Assembly: GCA_964023275.1 (NCBI GenBank)
Contig: OZ029914.1
Coordinates: forward strand, 32,185,351 to 32,249,350
DNA: 64,000 nt
Source of the DNA: Norana najaformis
Taxonomy: Eukaryota > Annelida > Clitellata > Crassiclitellata > Hormogastridae
Reading direction: 5' to 3'
How positions within the stretch are numbered: position 1 is the stretch's first letter; each line of letters opens with the position of its first letter. Positions 1-10,435 of the stretch are shown piece after piece. The position numbers and the translations under genes are program-made. The notes under the pieces are model-generated. The model saw only the letters and a list, made by a program, of their open reading frames with translations, had not been told where the DNA came from and did no database searches.

Positions 1-72
1 TCTGTTAGGACGATATCTAATGTATATGCATCTGTGTTTTTTGGTTTAATCATTTTGTTTTGTTCTTTCTAG

Positions 73-215
73 AAGTGAAAGCCTATTCGCGTGAATTTCT
101 GTTAGAGTGTAGTTCAAGTGCCTGTTCTCGAAAGCTTCCAAGCTATTGGTCTCAGTTATCTGAACAGTACCCAGAAATTTGCCTTAAGGTTAGTAGCCTT
201 TCTAGGCAGAAATGA
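73..215 (+). CDS. Terminal coding exon of a C8orf88-like protein (partial, 5' part outside window)
   Basis: An acceptor (ttctttctag) ends at 72. The frame then reads VKAYSREFLLECSS, continues through ACSRKLPSYW and EQYPEICLK, and stops at TGA 213-215. YSREFLL fits the YxxxxL-hydrophobic consensus by which eIF4G, 4E-BPs and relatives bind eIF4E. From memory, the C-terminus of the small vertebrate protein C8orf88 has the same layout: YSR-acidic-FLL, then SS, CRK-P, a proline-hydrophobic stretch, and an end about a dozen residues later. That makes this a probable orthologue that could bind the cap-binding protein. A GT follows AAG at 189, so an alternative donor is possible, but reading through gives the family-like length. 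The first part of the gene lies left of the window. The identification rests on about 45 residues. Confidence 0.5.
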
Positions 216-2026
216 ACAAATTGGTTCCTTGCTGTAGATTTACGTTTATTCTTATAAGCTTTTGCGCTGAAAGTACCGTCGCAATTGGAAAAAGCAAAGC
301 CGAGTTTGATACTGTGCTTGATTGGAATTGATGAATAATTTAGGTGAAGCCTGCTTGTTCATTTCACAAATAGTAAAAAAGTTACAATTACTTGAAAATG
401 TAGGTCTTTTCACAGCAACTTTTGAGAAATTCGAGTCAAGGTTTACCATAACTCTGTCCCAACTTAAATTGCTTTGCCTAGGGGTCACCAATGTTTATGA
501 ATAAATTGGGAGCATATTCATATGCCTCTGAGGCTGAATCAATGAAATCTCCGTAAAAACAGGCTAAGATGAATATTTACATGAATTGGTCATTTGCATA
601 AAAATCAATGCACACAACTTCAAATTAGGGCAACAAGGGAACGTATTAAGTTTTTGTTACAGGGCATCGTAATAAAATTGAAAAGAAAAATGCTTAGCAA
701 AGCTCTACATAAGGACTTTAAAGTATTTTATGCCAACTTGTCGTCTGAGCATGTTTCTTGCAAACCAAGTTTTCTGACCAAGTCTTCCGTAGGTTTTTCC
801 AATGCAGTAACTAATCATCTGATAGTTATGGGGACTTGTTTCTACAGCCCTGGCACATAAGAGTAGATGGTTAATCCTTTCTCCTACCTTTTAGTCTCCC
901 ATCCAATGTGTTTAGTGCACTCGATTTTTGTGGCTGTTTGCTGCAGATAATGGTTGGTCAGTACAAGTTGCGTGAATGAAAAAATTTCAATACGTGGATT
1001 GACTGTGTAACACAATAGCCGCTAGACTACAGCACCACTTAGTTACTTAAACCGTTCTTGCAACATATTCATTTCCTACCTATATATTGCTCACCTGAAT
1101 TTCAGGATTGAAACAAGATGTACTGATAAGCAGACATGTATTTGCAGCGTTGATTTGCTTTTGATTTAATGGCAGCCTTAAGACTGACAGTCGCACAATG
1201 TTTGAACTACTTGCTTCTTGTTGCAACTTTGAATTGAACCCAGTACTTTTGTGTGGATTGCCACTATGACACTTCCTGCCGATAACTCTGGATTAGTAGC
1301 TGTATTAGGGAAGAGATAACAGAAGTTGTTCAGCTGTCATTGATAAAATTGGTGTTCAATGTGACAGGAGGGAAGGATCTTCACAGTAGACTCACATTGC
1401 ACTTCACCACATTGGAGTAGTCTGAAGAGGACCGGCGGCCACTTTCGGAGAACCTTCTCGTCGCCTTATCCTGATGGAGATCATGCCAACGGCCTTAGAC
1501 CTGATGATGATGTTTGACATCTGCCATTTTTTGTAAATTTCTGCCAAACAGTTGTTTCTGGAGTTATGTTCTGCATCTGCAGTTGTTTGTTGTGCTTACT
1601 TATAGTGTGGCATTAAGAACTTACATAATTATGTTTTTTTTCTGTAATAGTACTTCGTTTGCAATTCTGTTTTGATAAATTTTAATGCAAGTCGTCGAGC
1701 TGGAAGACTTGAGCAAGTATTATGAGGGATAATCGTCTGTGGAGTTGAATCTTTGGTTTAATGTTATGTTTGTCTGTGGTAAAATTTTTTTACCATTTCT
1801 AGTCGAAAAGGAAGGTAGTCATATACAAGTTTTGCTTCTGTATCTCGTTGCCTTAAAATGAACAGTCATAAGATAAGCTTCAAATAAATGACTGATACAG
1901 ATTTTGACACTGCTTATGAAACAGTTGGTTCATGAAAAAAACACTGCAAATTACATCTTCTTGTTGAATTCTCATTAAATGTCCTTTCTTGCACAGTTAG
2001 TTGGCAAATGCCACAATTGAATGTTC
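216..2026. other. 3' UTR / intergenic stretch
   Basis: No convincing coding exon was seen on either strand. Positions 216-1888 may be 3' UTR of the + strand gene, since AATAAA lies at 1883-1888, but no closer signal was confirmed. A short tRNA-like segment is described separately (about 985-1040). Confidence 0.4.
985..1040 (-). repeat. tRNA-like fragment (SINE remnant)
   Basis: On the minus strand the sequence reads like the 5' half of a tRNA: GTGGTGCTGTAGTCTAGCGG then CTATTGTGTTAC. No clear B box or tail follows, so it is only a possible tRNA-derived SINE fragment. Confidence 0.25.
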
Positions 2027-2146
2027 CTATGGAGGTGGCCAATGCATCTTGGAAGGATTTTGTAACGCACACTTTCGTTCAGATTCGTTTTCTGCTCTAG
2101 CATCGTTGCAAATCATCCCTCGAGCTTTTTGAGATCGTAAGCTTCC
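2027..2146 (-). CDS. Candidate terminal exon of the shootin-1-like gene
   Basis: An acceptor gttctag precedes a phase 0 frame of 39 codons (GSLRSQKARG, then ARAENESERK, ending HWPPP) closed by TAG at 2027-2029. Phase matches exon 13, and the basic/acidic composition is not unlike the SLKSLD...ELERILRRRK region of shootin-1. The similarity is too weak to prove it, and intermediate exons may be missing. Confidence 0.3.
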   Translation of the reverse strand, partial: GSLRSQKARGMICNDARAENESERKCALQNPSKMHWPPP

Positions 2147-5100
2147 CTAGAACAATATTTTTTCATTATTAGTTTTTGAATACTTCCATGCAACTTACGA
2201 GAAGGGGTCTTATCATTTGTAAATTGCCTATGCTACATCTTGTCATTAGACTTGATGAGTCTAAGTAGAAAGGAATTAAAATTAATGAAAATTTTAATTA
2301 ATGGAACTGCTTTAATCTTCATGCAAAAAATTATAGCAAGCTCACCAACATTTCCTGAAGCTTAGTGATGGCTTTAAACTCGGAAGTTACAGGAATCTAC
2401 AATACAGGATTACATCCATTTGGACTTTAATGATTTTATCTCACCAGATTGTAAGCAAAAGGTTAATCTTTGAAACAGACTCCTGTAGAAAGATTCGTTT
2501 ATTGTGTATCTTAAATTTAGAGGAAGTACTTTCACATGTATGCTAAGAAATCATCATCAACCTTAATACTGTAGTATTGAGCTCACAGGTTTCTCGGTAG
2601 CTGGCCTGAAGTTCTGTCTGCTTCATCAGTTGTCTAAGGTCATTCATATCCCTACTCCTGTTGCTATCCTACCTGTCTTGGAGGTGCATGTCTTAGAGAT
2701 TGACCAGTTTCAATTCTTTCCATCATCTCCTTCAATGCTTGCCCATATGCGTCATTTGCAACAGCTGTGGCAAATAAAAGATAAAACAAGTACACAGTGT
2801 TAACGGAGTAACAACAAATAAAAATAAAACATGTTTATTAGAAAAACATGTAAGCCTTAAGTCTGTGTACTATGGTAAAATATTTAAACAATGAATTATG
2901 TTCAGTACTTTACAATGAAGAAAATTACCAAAATAGAACATAGATCTAAACCATTCTTTTTGGTTATTTTGTGTTATCAGCTTGCAAGCACCTTGTAGTA
3001 GCTTCCTTTGAAGGGAAATGTTCATATTACAAATCACAAAAGGGTTTTAAAAAATGTCATGGAACAGAAAAAGAAATTTTTTTTCACTGATTAGATTTAT
3101 TAACAGTTGAAATAAGTAAGTAAGTAAGTATATTCTTTATTAACCAATAGCTAATCACATCGGTTTACAAGTATTTAAGAACACAAGACAAACTTCATAT
3201 GCATACAACATCCTAATAATAAAACATAATAAATATACCTAGTGAAGATGGCTCAATGCTTAATTAATACACCAACCTGTGGCAGTAGTGCCTCCTTTGG
3301 TAGCACCACCCACACTAGATTTCTTTCTTATTATCAGCTTCAGTGGACTGAAAAAGATGGCAATCTACTACAGAAAATCCACATGCACATGCACCTATAA
3401 CTTTTTTATATTAATTCTAAAATCAACAGTAATAATGTGAAAGGCAAAATAACTACAATACAATGGAAAAATAATTATGTACATAAATCTGACGTACACA
3501 CATGTACAGTATGATTTAAATACCCAAATCGTATTAGGCAACTACAGTGGAAAACACAACACGAAAATGCTAAATACAAAATAATTGTTAATACAAAAAG
3601 AAAATGTTAGAAATTTGCCACCTGTTCTGGCCGATGTCAACCGAATTTGGGCTCCAAAATAGTCTTAATTCTGTGTTATGACTCTTCTTTTGTAGCAGTT
3701 TTTAAGTTTATTTTTCTTATATTTTAGTCATTAAATGGCTACAAGGCTCCCAGGTATAAAAGCAGATCATATGTGACTAATGACTACCAGACCATAAGCT
3801 GCTACAAGTCTCCTAGTCATTAATGTAGCAGCAGCTATTATGACCTGTCTTAAATGTTTTTATAATTTCATGGCTGAAGGCCATTATCACAACATTGCAT
3901 TACAGGAAACACAGCATGCCCTACGCTAGGCTTGTGAGAGGCTGACCTGAAGGTAAGGGGTGCTGGAAGAGGGGGTGGGGTAGGGGGACGGAGACGCTTT
4001 TCAAACTCATCCACACGGTGAGACAATTCTCGGTCTGGAAACAGAAAAAAAGGCTATAAAATACAATTATCACTGTTATAAATCAATTTAGGATCACTAA
4101 TCCAGCATTATCCAAGGTCTGTAAACATCCAAGAAAAATCACACAATCAAGTCTCCTGTGTCTCTTGTACAAGCAGTCAGCTCTACCAGTTACACTAAGC
4201 AAAACCACCAAGTGTTGCACTGAAATGGAAAAGTTATTCACGCTGCATTAATATGACCTGGAGATAAACTGCTAAATGAAATGCATTTACCTAATTATCT
4301 GAGATATCAATTTTTATATCACAACCGAAAACATGTCTTGATGCTACAGTTGGCAACACTGACTTTCTTTATCCAGCTTTTCCTTCCATTTTTCCAGGTC
4401 ATCTACTGATTGTTGAAGACGAGCATTCTCATCTGCAGCAATCTGTAGTTTAGCCTCCAGTTCACTTATGAGATTATTGTTGGAATTGGAACTGATAGTC
4501 TGTTTCAACTCTTCCACCTGTGCACCAACAAGCACAAAAAACACATTAACTCTTACCTTCTAATGAAATGTTATTTCTGAATAAAACCAGTCAATCAAAT
4601 GCAATTAATCAGAACCAAGTGAACAAGGAATGACGCAACAGTTGGTGAATCAGCGGCAACTGATGGGAAATGACTAAGCAGAAGAGGGGAAGAAACCTAG
4701 GTGGCTGGGGAAAGTGTATTCCAACATGGAAAAATCTAAGCCTATGGGAGAAGTTCCTCCTAGAAACTGCACCTTTGCAACTGACGGTACAGAGCCCTAT
4801 GAAAACTGTCCTGTAATCTGTTCGTAATCGTAATCCCAAGACTTCTACAGTGCCCAATGAAAGCCACATCACGAAGACCAGCTTATTCACAGGCGCTCAG
4901 TCAAAACAAAATCGATAGGCAGATTGATGTTAAATGATTAAGAACAATCCTAAAATCTTCTCAATACAACAAGCATTAAGCAATGCGGCTCCGATCCTTC
5001 AATACCAAAAAATTAATACTCTTCTGTCAGGCTTTTTAAAGAAAGTGAGTGTTATCTCTACCTCTACATTGAGCTTCAGTTTTTCACTTGCATGCTGAGC

Positions 5101-8100
5101 AGTAAGTTCTGATACAGTCACAAGTGCTTTCTTAAGTTGTTCGCCGGGGTTTGTTGATGCTTTGAGAACCTCAACTTCCTGCTTCAATGTGTCTCTTTCT
5201 GTCTTCAGCTGACAATAACATATTCCAGAAGAATTTAATTTTGCATTGTTCAACCTTCTTGGACCCTCTTATCTACACACTTACTGAAGATTAGAGACAC
5301 CGAAATGTTCAAGTATCAGTTTAAGCTGCATTTGTTTGCATTGGCTTATCAGGTATTGCACTCAATGCCACAGTTGGAATAAGTGTTGCATAAGCAATAC
5401 TGTTTTTTCTGTCGCTGTAGATTTATAACAAAGCATGCATAATGTCATGACAGGTACCACCACAGCCACATTTGGCCCACAAGTGACCTATAAATGACCA
5501 CCAGTTGTCACCAGTGTCTTAATGCAGGCCAGCTACAGGTCAAATAAATGTGGTTGTCTGGCTAAATATTAAAACTCATCCAAAAACTTAGACCTTTTGC
5601 TGAAACAGCCTTTGCAGTGGGATATACCAAAGAATAGCAGACAATGGATTGTGAACACAGCCTTAGGTTCGAGTGTTAAACTTGTATGTATGTATGTACG
5701 TATGTATGTGTCAAGATATTTAATATAGCACCTTTTAAGTACCTCAAAGAGGTGCTGTCCATGCTACCCTAATTGGTGTACTTACATCATGTGCACATTT
5801 TTCAGCTTCCAATTTCAAGGAAATTTCTGATTCAAGTTTTGCCTGTAGATCTTCATACTCCAAACAAGCCATCTGAGAAACTAATAAAAAACAGAGTTCC
5901 CAATGATTATTTATTAATACATGTAATCAAGTTCAGTCGGCATCTACCATTCAGAAGGTAAGATAAGGTAAGGTAATCTGCTTACTTATTACATGCTTAG
6001 TCGTCAGAGGGGTTGTTGGATATTTTCGCTCATCAGTAAGCGCAAATATGACAGCAGCAATCCAAGAACCACACAACTTTCCTTATAGGTTTAAAGCTAA
6101 CAGCAAGTCAGTCAGTTTCATGTGATTTACCAGCAAGATAAAAGGCAACTCAGAATCTGCCTCCATGCGAGAAAATCATTTTAAACATGCAGGAGTGAAA
6201 GCTTTATTTGTTCTGTAGTTAAATTCCTTCACCACAAAAACACTATGTCTGCATGTGAGAAAAGATTCTTAATGTGTCTTGCCTTTTTCCAGTTGTAAAT
6301 TCCACTTCAATTGAACCGTTTGTTAGCCTTCTTACCATGTCTGAAGTTCCTAAGTTCCAGATGATCATTCTTCTGTCTATCTCTCAAGATTTTCAGCTCA
6401 AATTCCAGTTCTTGCACCTAAAAAATAAGTTTTAAATATAGCAACATCAGCACCATCATCGTCATCATCATCAATGACACCACTACCGCCGCCACCACCA
6501 TCACCATCATAATCATCATTATCATCATCCTGTCTTACTGTACTGGCATGCTGTTTCCAGTAGCATTTGGTTTCAACTTATCCTAGCAGATAATACAAAG
6601 AAAACCTTAATTTTTGCAACATGAGCATGATCCTATTTTGCAAAGTAAAAACTAACTTAAACCAATCCAATCTAACAGAAAAGTTAAAAATCAATTCTGT
6701 AAAAATATTTTAAAATACCTTGTTATAAAACTGTATTTTTTCACTTTCTGCTGTGACCAACTTTTGTTCCAAGTCTTTAACTGTCTCTCTCAGGCCTAAT
6801 TAAATTAATTCAAAAACCAGTAATTAAAAAACTATCAGCAATTCCAAATCAAACACCTCTGTAATATAATTTCAAACTCACTCCTGACGTATGTGTAAGT
6901 TCTTCCTTGAAATATGTTCGTAAAATTCCAAATAAAATATAATAAAATAATAAAATCAAACATAATAAAAATAATAATTATACACCAGAAACTACTGAGA
7001 ACCACATCTAAAACTGTCTTATATCGAGGCCATGTGATAACAAGTTTATTTTCTACAAGTGAATTAATTTGGGTTCCATGTCACTGACTGTGTTATTTCA
7101 GAAGTTGTGTCATAATGAAGCGTGTTACAAAGAGTCTCTGGTATATTAATAAAAGTGATTAATAAGTGTTCTTCTTACTTTGGATAGTTTTGTTCAGTGC
7201 AGTCCTCTCATCATCTTCCTCCTCCTCCTCTTTTCCTTCTGATGATGCTTTCTGTTCTTCAAGACTGGAATCAACCAGTTGGAATCGCTGTATCAAGTCT
7301 TGGCTTTTTCGCTTCAGTTCAACATTCTGTTTCTTCAGCTAAATGGACAACAACTTCAGCTACTCAGGAGATCTGCAATAACCCTTACTCAGTACAATAC
7401 ATCACTTGTACCTGGGTAGTTCTAAATTTCTGGCAATACAATGCTGCCACTCCTATCATCTTATCGTTGTGGGACACAGCGTCCAATTATTTTAAGCATT
7501 CGCCTTGTACAACTTTTAACAAAGTGTGCAGGTTTGAGCCTTCTCTGAGGCGGTTACTGTGTAGGTTCCTGGAGCAAATCTTACAAGCACATCTGCTCAG
7601 TTATTTGATTTATTATTTGAAGCTCTGTCATTATATTAACTCTTCATAAAAGCAGAAATAATATCAACATCTAATCTCGAGACTTCCCAAGAGCTGTTAT
7701 CAAAAAACGTCAAAATGTAATTGTAACTCCTTATTCTCTAAAGAAATCACAAACTTAATGTCAGCAAGGTCCAGTTATTTCATAATCCTAAACATAAAGT
7801 GACCCTGACCTTTGAAGCATACTTTTCTGCTTCTGATCGGCAATCACTTTCAATCTCAAAGCGTTTGCGTAAATCACTGAACTCCACTGCTGCAGGTTCC
7901 AGAACTAGCAACAATAAACCAGATGACAGGGCAATAATAAAATGAGATACTGAAAAACCTAAGAAAGAATACATGTCCCTGACGGCCATGCTAGTTGGGC
8001 CTAATCCTAACCCTTAGCTGGGCCAACAATGGGCCCAAAGCAGACCAGCTGAACAAGGCAGGCCCATATTTGAGCCTTGATGGATTCTGCTTCATTGTGA

Positions 8101-10435
8101 GCAGGATCAGAAGTTTGGTTATGTGGAGATATTCCATTTAATAAGCCACCCAGTTGCTGTCCAAACAGCTTCTTACCATTCAACACCTAGAAGTTATGGC
8201 ACAGTTGTCGGGATTAACTGGGGACCATTTGTTGGGGCAAATCTGTTGGGGTGCATTTGTTGGGGTATAACTGTTGTGGGTGCTTTTAATGGGTCACATG
8301 CAAACCCACAATCTTCTGGTCACTCCATTCTAACACCCCTTCTTCCTCTTATCTGTCTCTGCTCTCCAACCCCAAACATCACCCACCATAGCTGCCATGC
8401 TGTCTCTCTGCCTAACTCTTGGATCTTGACCCAGAACCGAACCCTTTTGCCTAACGATTTTGTACTGACTGAGCGCCTGTGAATAAGCTGGTCCCCACGG
8501 CGCGGCTTTCGTTGGGCGCTGTATAAATCTTGGAATTACGATTACGACAATTACGATTAACTGTGACTCATGTTGAACATCTTTCACAAACACACAGCTC
8601 TGTCATGCAATATTAGAAATAGTAAGCACTTAAATGGTGCTATACTGTATATTAAGTGTCTTGATATATCCATACATACAATCAACAACTACTGCTATAC
8701 TCAGGTTCACTTCCAATTCCTTACACTAAAAATGACAATCAAGGAGATTTTTTACTAACTTAGTACAAAAGCTCACATTCACTAAGTTATATGCTAACAG
8801 GTTTTTCACTTGACCTTACCCATTTCAAGAGCTTGAACTTTAGCCCTGGCTGCCGCTAGATCAGTCTCTAATAAGGAACGCTGCAAAATAATCAGTTCTG
8901 CAGTGAGGGTTCTAAAGAAGCAGCATGCAGCTAAGAAAAACAATCAGTCTCTAATAAGGAACGCTGCAAAATAATCAGTTCTGCAGTGAGGGTTCTAAAG
9001 AAGCAGCATGCAGCTAAGAAAAACAATCAGTCTCTAATAAGGAACGCTGCAAAATAATCAGTTCTGCAGTGAGGGTTCTAAAGAAGCAGCATGCAGCTAA
9101 GAAAAACAATCAGTCTCTAATAAGGAACGCTGCAAAATAATCAGTTCTGCAGTGAGGGTTCTAAAGAAGCAGCATGCAGCTAAGAAAAACAATCAGCAGA
9201 CTCTCAAAAACTGAGTATATATCACACCCACTATGACAATGATATGCAGCCAATAAAATAAATTGTATCAGAACAAATATTCACCTAATCAGAAAACAGA
9301 ATTTTCAAAAAATATAGGTATGGGTAACCAATGCAAAAAATATGTTACAAAGCAAAATTAACTAGCCTACTAAAATGCATAGTTTATAGTTGGCTTATGT
9401 CACTGAACTAAATAATTGCATCTGAAAAACCATATCCATTATCAGAAAATTTACAGAAGTAATTACATAAATTATATTTAGTGAACAGATTTACCACTCA
9501 AATGCATAAATAAGCCAAGTCTTATCTAAGCTAAGTAATCGTAATTGTAATCATTATTCCGAGATTTCTACAGCACCCAACGAAAGCCGAGCTGCAGGGA
9601 CCAGCTTATTCACAGCAGACTAAACAAGAACTCATTACCTGTTCACGGCTTCCATCATAGTCCTTTATTAATGTTTCATGCTGAGCTATGGCTAGAAAAT
9701 TGACAAAAAAAGAAACATTGCATAGAACACATAAAAATAATGTTGACACTAATTTAAAATTTACTGGCTGTTTAAGATTTATCATCACTTTCATTACCAC
9801 AATAGGTAAGAAATTTTAGAAACCTTCAATATTATTACTCAATGATGTCTTGAATCTGGTTGGTGAAAGGTCCCCAACCAATGTTGTGCATTACCGTGTT
9901 ACTTATACTGCATTACTGAAACTATGTGCTATTTTTTGGTAACTTTTGATATAATTAATTACAAACATTTTGAAATGCTTCTTCTGTTGCAAGCCAATAA
10001 AGACCTAGTTATCTACCATGCCACCCACAGAGTGTTATGTACTGGCAAATTCATTCTGTAACCTGATGCTATATAAGAATAATTGTAATTTTCAATGAAT
10101 CAATTTAACTTAGAAATAATAATAACCCAAAAATAACAAAAACAACAATTATTATTATTAATATAGTGTTTCCAAACATTTTTAGGTCATGAAGATCAAC
10201 AAAAAGTAATAATAACAATTTTAATAAACAAATTTAACTTAGAAAGCAGTGAACAAGCGAAGACCCCACTGAAGTGCATAATACAGCCCAGCCAGATTTT
10301 GTGATACTGACCTTTTCCAGTCAGTTGCTTCTGTTTCAGAAGCTCTTTTTCCAGCTGCTCACATTTCTCTTTCAGACGCTTTGGATTGTGATCACAACCT
10401 ATTTCCATGTCATCATTTTCCATTTTCACAGACAC
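2027..10435 (-). CDS. SHTN1: Shootin-1-like coiled-coil protein, multi-exon gene
   Basis: Thirteen exons on the minus strand join without phase conflict: 10312-10435 (ATG at 10421-10423), 9639-9691, 8820-8880, 7810-7904, 7179-7338, 6719-6795, 6336-6417, 5786-5880, 5062-5208, 4364-4517, 3947-4034, 3277-3347 and 2673-2764. They encode 429 codons; a candidate last exon (2027-2146) would bring the protein to 468 aa. The order of landmarks follows vertebrate shootin-1: a long N-terminal coiled coil, the block HVSQMACLEYEDLQ matching the shootin RVSMLAVEEYEEMQ region, VDEFEKRLRPPTPPP matching its VDELQKR plus polyproline segment, the basic PLKLIIRKKSS segment, and QALKEMMERIETG matching its AVEEMMDRIKKG helix. 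Vertebrate shootin-1 couples actin retrograde flow to L1-CAM/cortactin adhesion in growth cones; that role is transferred by homology only. The C-terminal end is uncertain, and the 5' UTR exon was not found. Confidence 0.85.
2673..2764 (-). CDS. SHTN1: Shootin-1-like exon 13
   Basis: Encodes VANDAYGQALKEMMERIETG, then QSLRHAPPRQ, aligning with the shootin LKRQAVEEMMDRIKKGVHLRP helix. Acceptor tgccacag, donor cag|gtagga, ending in phase 0. Reading on without splicing reaches a stop after two codons. Confidence 0.8.
3277..3347 (-). CDS. SHTN1: Shootin-1-like exon 12 (basic)
   Basis: Encodes PLKLIIRKKSSVGGATKGGT, then TAT. It matches the basic MIRKRSHPSGSG-like segment after the polyproline in shootin-1. 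Acceptor tttttcag, donor gttggt. Confidence 0.8.
3947..4034 (-). CDS. SHTN1: Shootin-1-like exon 11 (proline-rich)
   Basis: Encodes RELSHRVDEFEKRLRPPTPP, then PLPAPLTF. The end of the coiled coil followed by polyproline is the layout seen in shootin-1, where the proline run is a likely ligand for actin-regulator domains. Acceptor tttccag, donor gtcagc. Confidence 0.85.
4364..4517 (-). CDS. SHTN1: Shootin-1-like exon 10
   Basis: Encodes VEELKQTISSNSNNNLISEL, then DENARLQQSVDDLEKWKEKL. Donor A|gtcagt. Without splicing the frame runs into a stop a few codons later. The last part of the main coiled coil. Confidence 0.85.
4813..4925 (-). repeat. LINE 3'-tail copy (TTACGATTACG-type end)
   Basis: It shares a block with 8335-8560, 9537-9617, 11961-12060, 50640-50915 and 60388-60560: CGTAATCGTAAT..., then a segment like 'tctacagcgcccaatgaaagcc', then 'accagcttattcacaggcgc' and 'gacaaaatcgataggc'. 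At 11961-13312 the same block ends a CR1-type reverse transcriptase, so these are 5'-truncated LINE ends or a SINE that shares the tail. It lies in the intron between shootin exons 9 and 10. Confidence 0.7.
5062..5208 (-). CDS. SHTN1: Shootin-1-like exon 9
   Basis: A 49-codon phase 0 exon: LKTERDTLKQEVEVLKAST, then PGEQLKKALVTVSELTAQH, corresponding to the shootin stretch PDQQLLKALDENAKLTQQ. Acceptor gtcag, donor gtagag. Confidence 0.85.
5690..5765. repeat. TATG microsatellite plus short hairpin repeat
   Basis: (TATG)n is followed by 'agcaccttttaagtacctc' and 'aaagaggtgct', whose ends agcacct/aggtgct can pair. The same core with a neighbouring TATG or ACAT run recurs at about 11900-11935, 22905-22965, 37695-37745, 52345-52465, 53345-53435, 55320-55390 and 60030-60110. 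Confidence 0.55.
5786..5880 (-). CDS. SHTN1: Shootin-1-like exon 8
   Basis: Reads VSQMACLEYEDLQAKLESEI, then SLKLEAEKCAHD. Phase requires the acceptor ttattag ending at 5881, not the nearer cag. This gives the best shootin match (VSMLAVEEYEEMQ, then a -LRKKAESFA-like helix). Donor gtaagt. Confidence 0.85.
6336..6417 (-). CDS. SHTN1: Shootin-1-like exon 7
   Basis: Encodes VQELEFELKILRDRQKNDHL then ELRNFRH. Acceptor ttttttag, donor gtaag. The exon ends in phase 1, which fixes the unusual acceptor of the next exon. Confidence 0.8.
6445..6530. repeat. CAT/CAC-rich simple repeat
   Basis: Imperfect trinucleotide run of catcat and ccacca units in a shootin intron. Confidence 0.8.
6719..6795 (-). 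CDS. SHTN1: Shootin-1-like exon 6
   Basis: Encodes LRETVKDLEQKLVTAESEK then IQFYNK, a coiled coil with a clear heptad pattern. Acceptor ttaattag, donor gtattt. Confidence 0.8.
7179..7338 (-). CDS. SHTN1: Shootin-1-like exon 5
   Basis: Encodes LKKQNVELKRKSQDLIQRF, then an acidic run KEEEEEDDERTALNKTIQ. LKKQNVELKRKS aligns with the conserved LNKENKTLKR motif of shootin. Acceptor atttag, donor gtaaga. Confidence 0.85.
7468..7550 (+). repeat. Possible tRNA-derived SINE head
   Basis: 'gggacacagcgtcc' with an A-box-like 'ttttaagcattcgcc' and a B-box-like 'gcaggtttgagcc' resembles a degenerate tRNA. No tail or target duplication was recognised. Confidence 0.3.
7810..7904 (-). CDS. SHTN1: Shootin-1-like exon 4
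   Basis: Encodes LEPAAVEFSDLRKRFEIES then CRSEAEKYASK, aligning with the shootin segment that ends SAEALATKLNKENKTLKR. Acceptor ttgctag, donor gtcagg. Confidence 0.85.
8335..8560 (+). repeat. LINE 3'-tail copy
   Basis: Contains 'ggatcttgaccca', 'gcgcctgtgaataagctgg' and 'ctttcgttgggcgctgta', then a run of attacga-type repeats. Best paired with 50640-50915, also in + orientation. It lies in the intron between shootin exons 3 and 4. Confidence 0.7.
8820..8880 (-). CDS. SHTN1: Shootin-1-like exon 3
   Basis: Encodes RSLLETDLAAARAKVQALEM, coiled coil. The donor gtaagg follows G at 8820, and the acceptor ttttgcag ends at 8881. The first 20 bases of this exon and its acceptor recur three more times just upstream in the 83-bp tandem repeat. 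Confidence 0.8.
8861..9192. repeat. 83-bp tandem repeat, four copies, overlapping shootin exon 3 and its acceptor
   Basis: Near-identical units begin at 8861, 8944, 9027 and 9110, each starting 'tcagtctctaataaggaacg'. Copy 1 contains the 5' end of exon 3 and its splice acceptor. Copies 2-4 repeat both inside the upstream intron. The near identity suggests a recent expansion. Confidence 0.95.
9537..9617 (-). repeat. Short LINE 3'-tail copy
   Basis: An about 80-bp copy (cgtaattgtaatc ... ttctacagcacccaacgaaag ... ccagcttattcacag) ending just before shootin exon 2. Confidence 0.65.
9639..9691 (-). CDS. SHTN1: Shootin-1-like exon 2
   Basis: Encodes AIAQHETLIKDYDGSREQ. Acceptor gctag, donor gtaatg. 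The 53 nt restore phase 0. Confidence 0.75.
10312..10435 (-). CDS. SHTN1: Shootin-1-like exon 1 (first coding exon)
   Basis: The acceptor reads tgttttcag|gtgtctg, so a 5' UTR exon lies upstream. ATG at 10421-10423 starts MENDDMEIGCDHNPKRLKEK, then a coiled coil LEKELLKQKQ. The donor is G|gtcagt and the exon ends in phase 1. The start is the first ATG after the acceptor; the vertebrate protein has a comparably short region before the coiled coil. Confidence 0.75.

Noticed and set aside
2280-2310. 'attaaaattaatgaaaattttaattaatgg' as a terminator-like hairpin
   Set aside because: Simple AT-rich near-palindrome, expected by chance in such sequence.
7197-7649. A 150-aa plus-strand frame
   Set aside because: Its first third is the antisense of shootin exon 5 and the rest is intron.
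8861-9192. Could the 83-bp repeats be a CRISPR-like array?
   Set aside because: The repeats are head-to-tail without unique spacers, and the DNA is eukaryotic. It is an ordinary tandem duplication.
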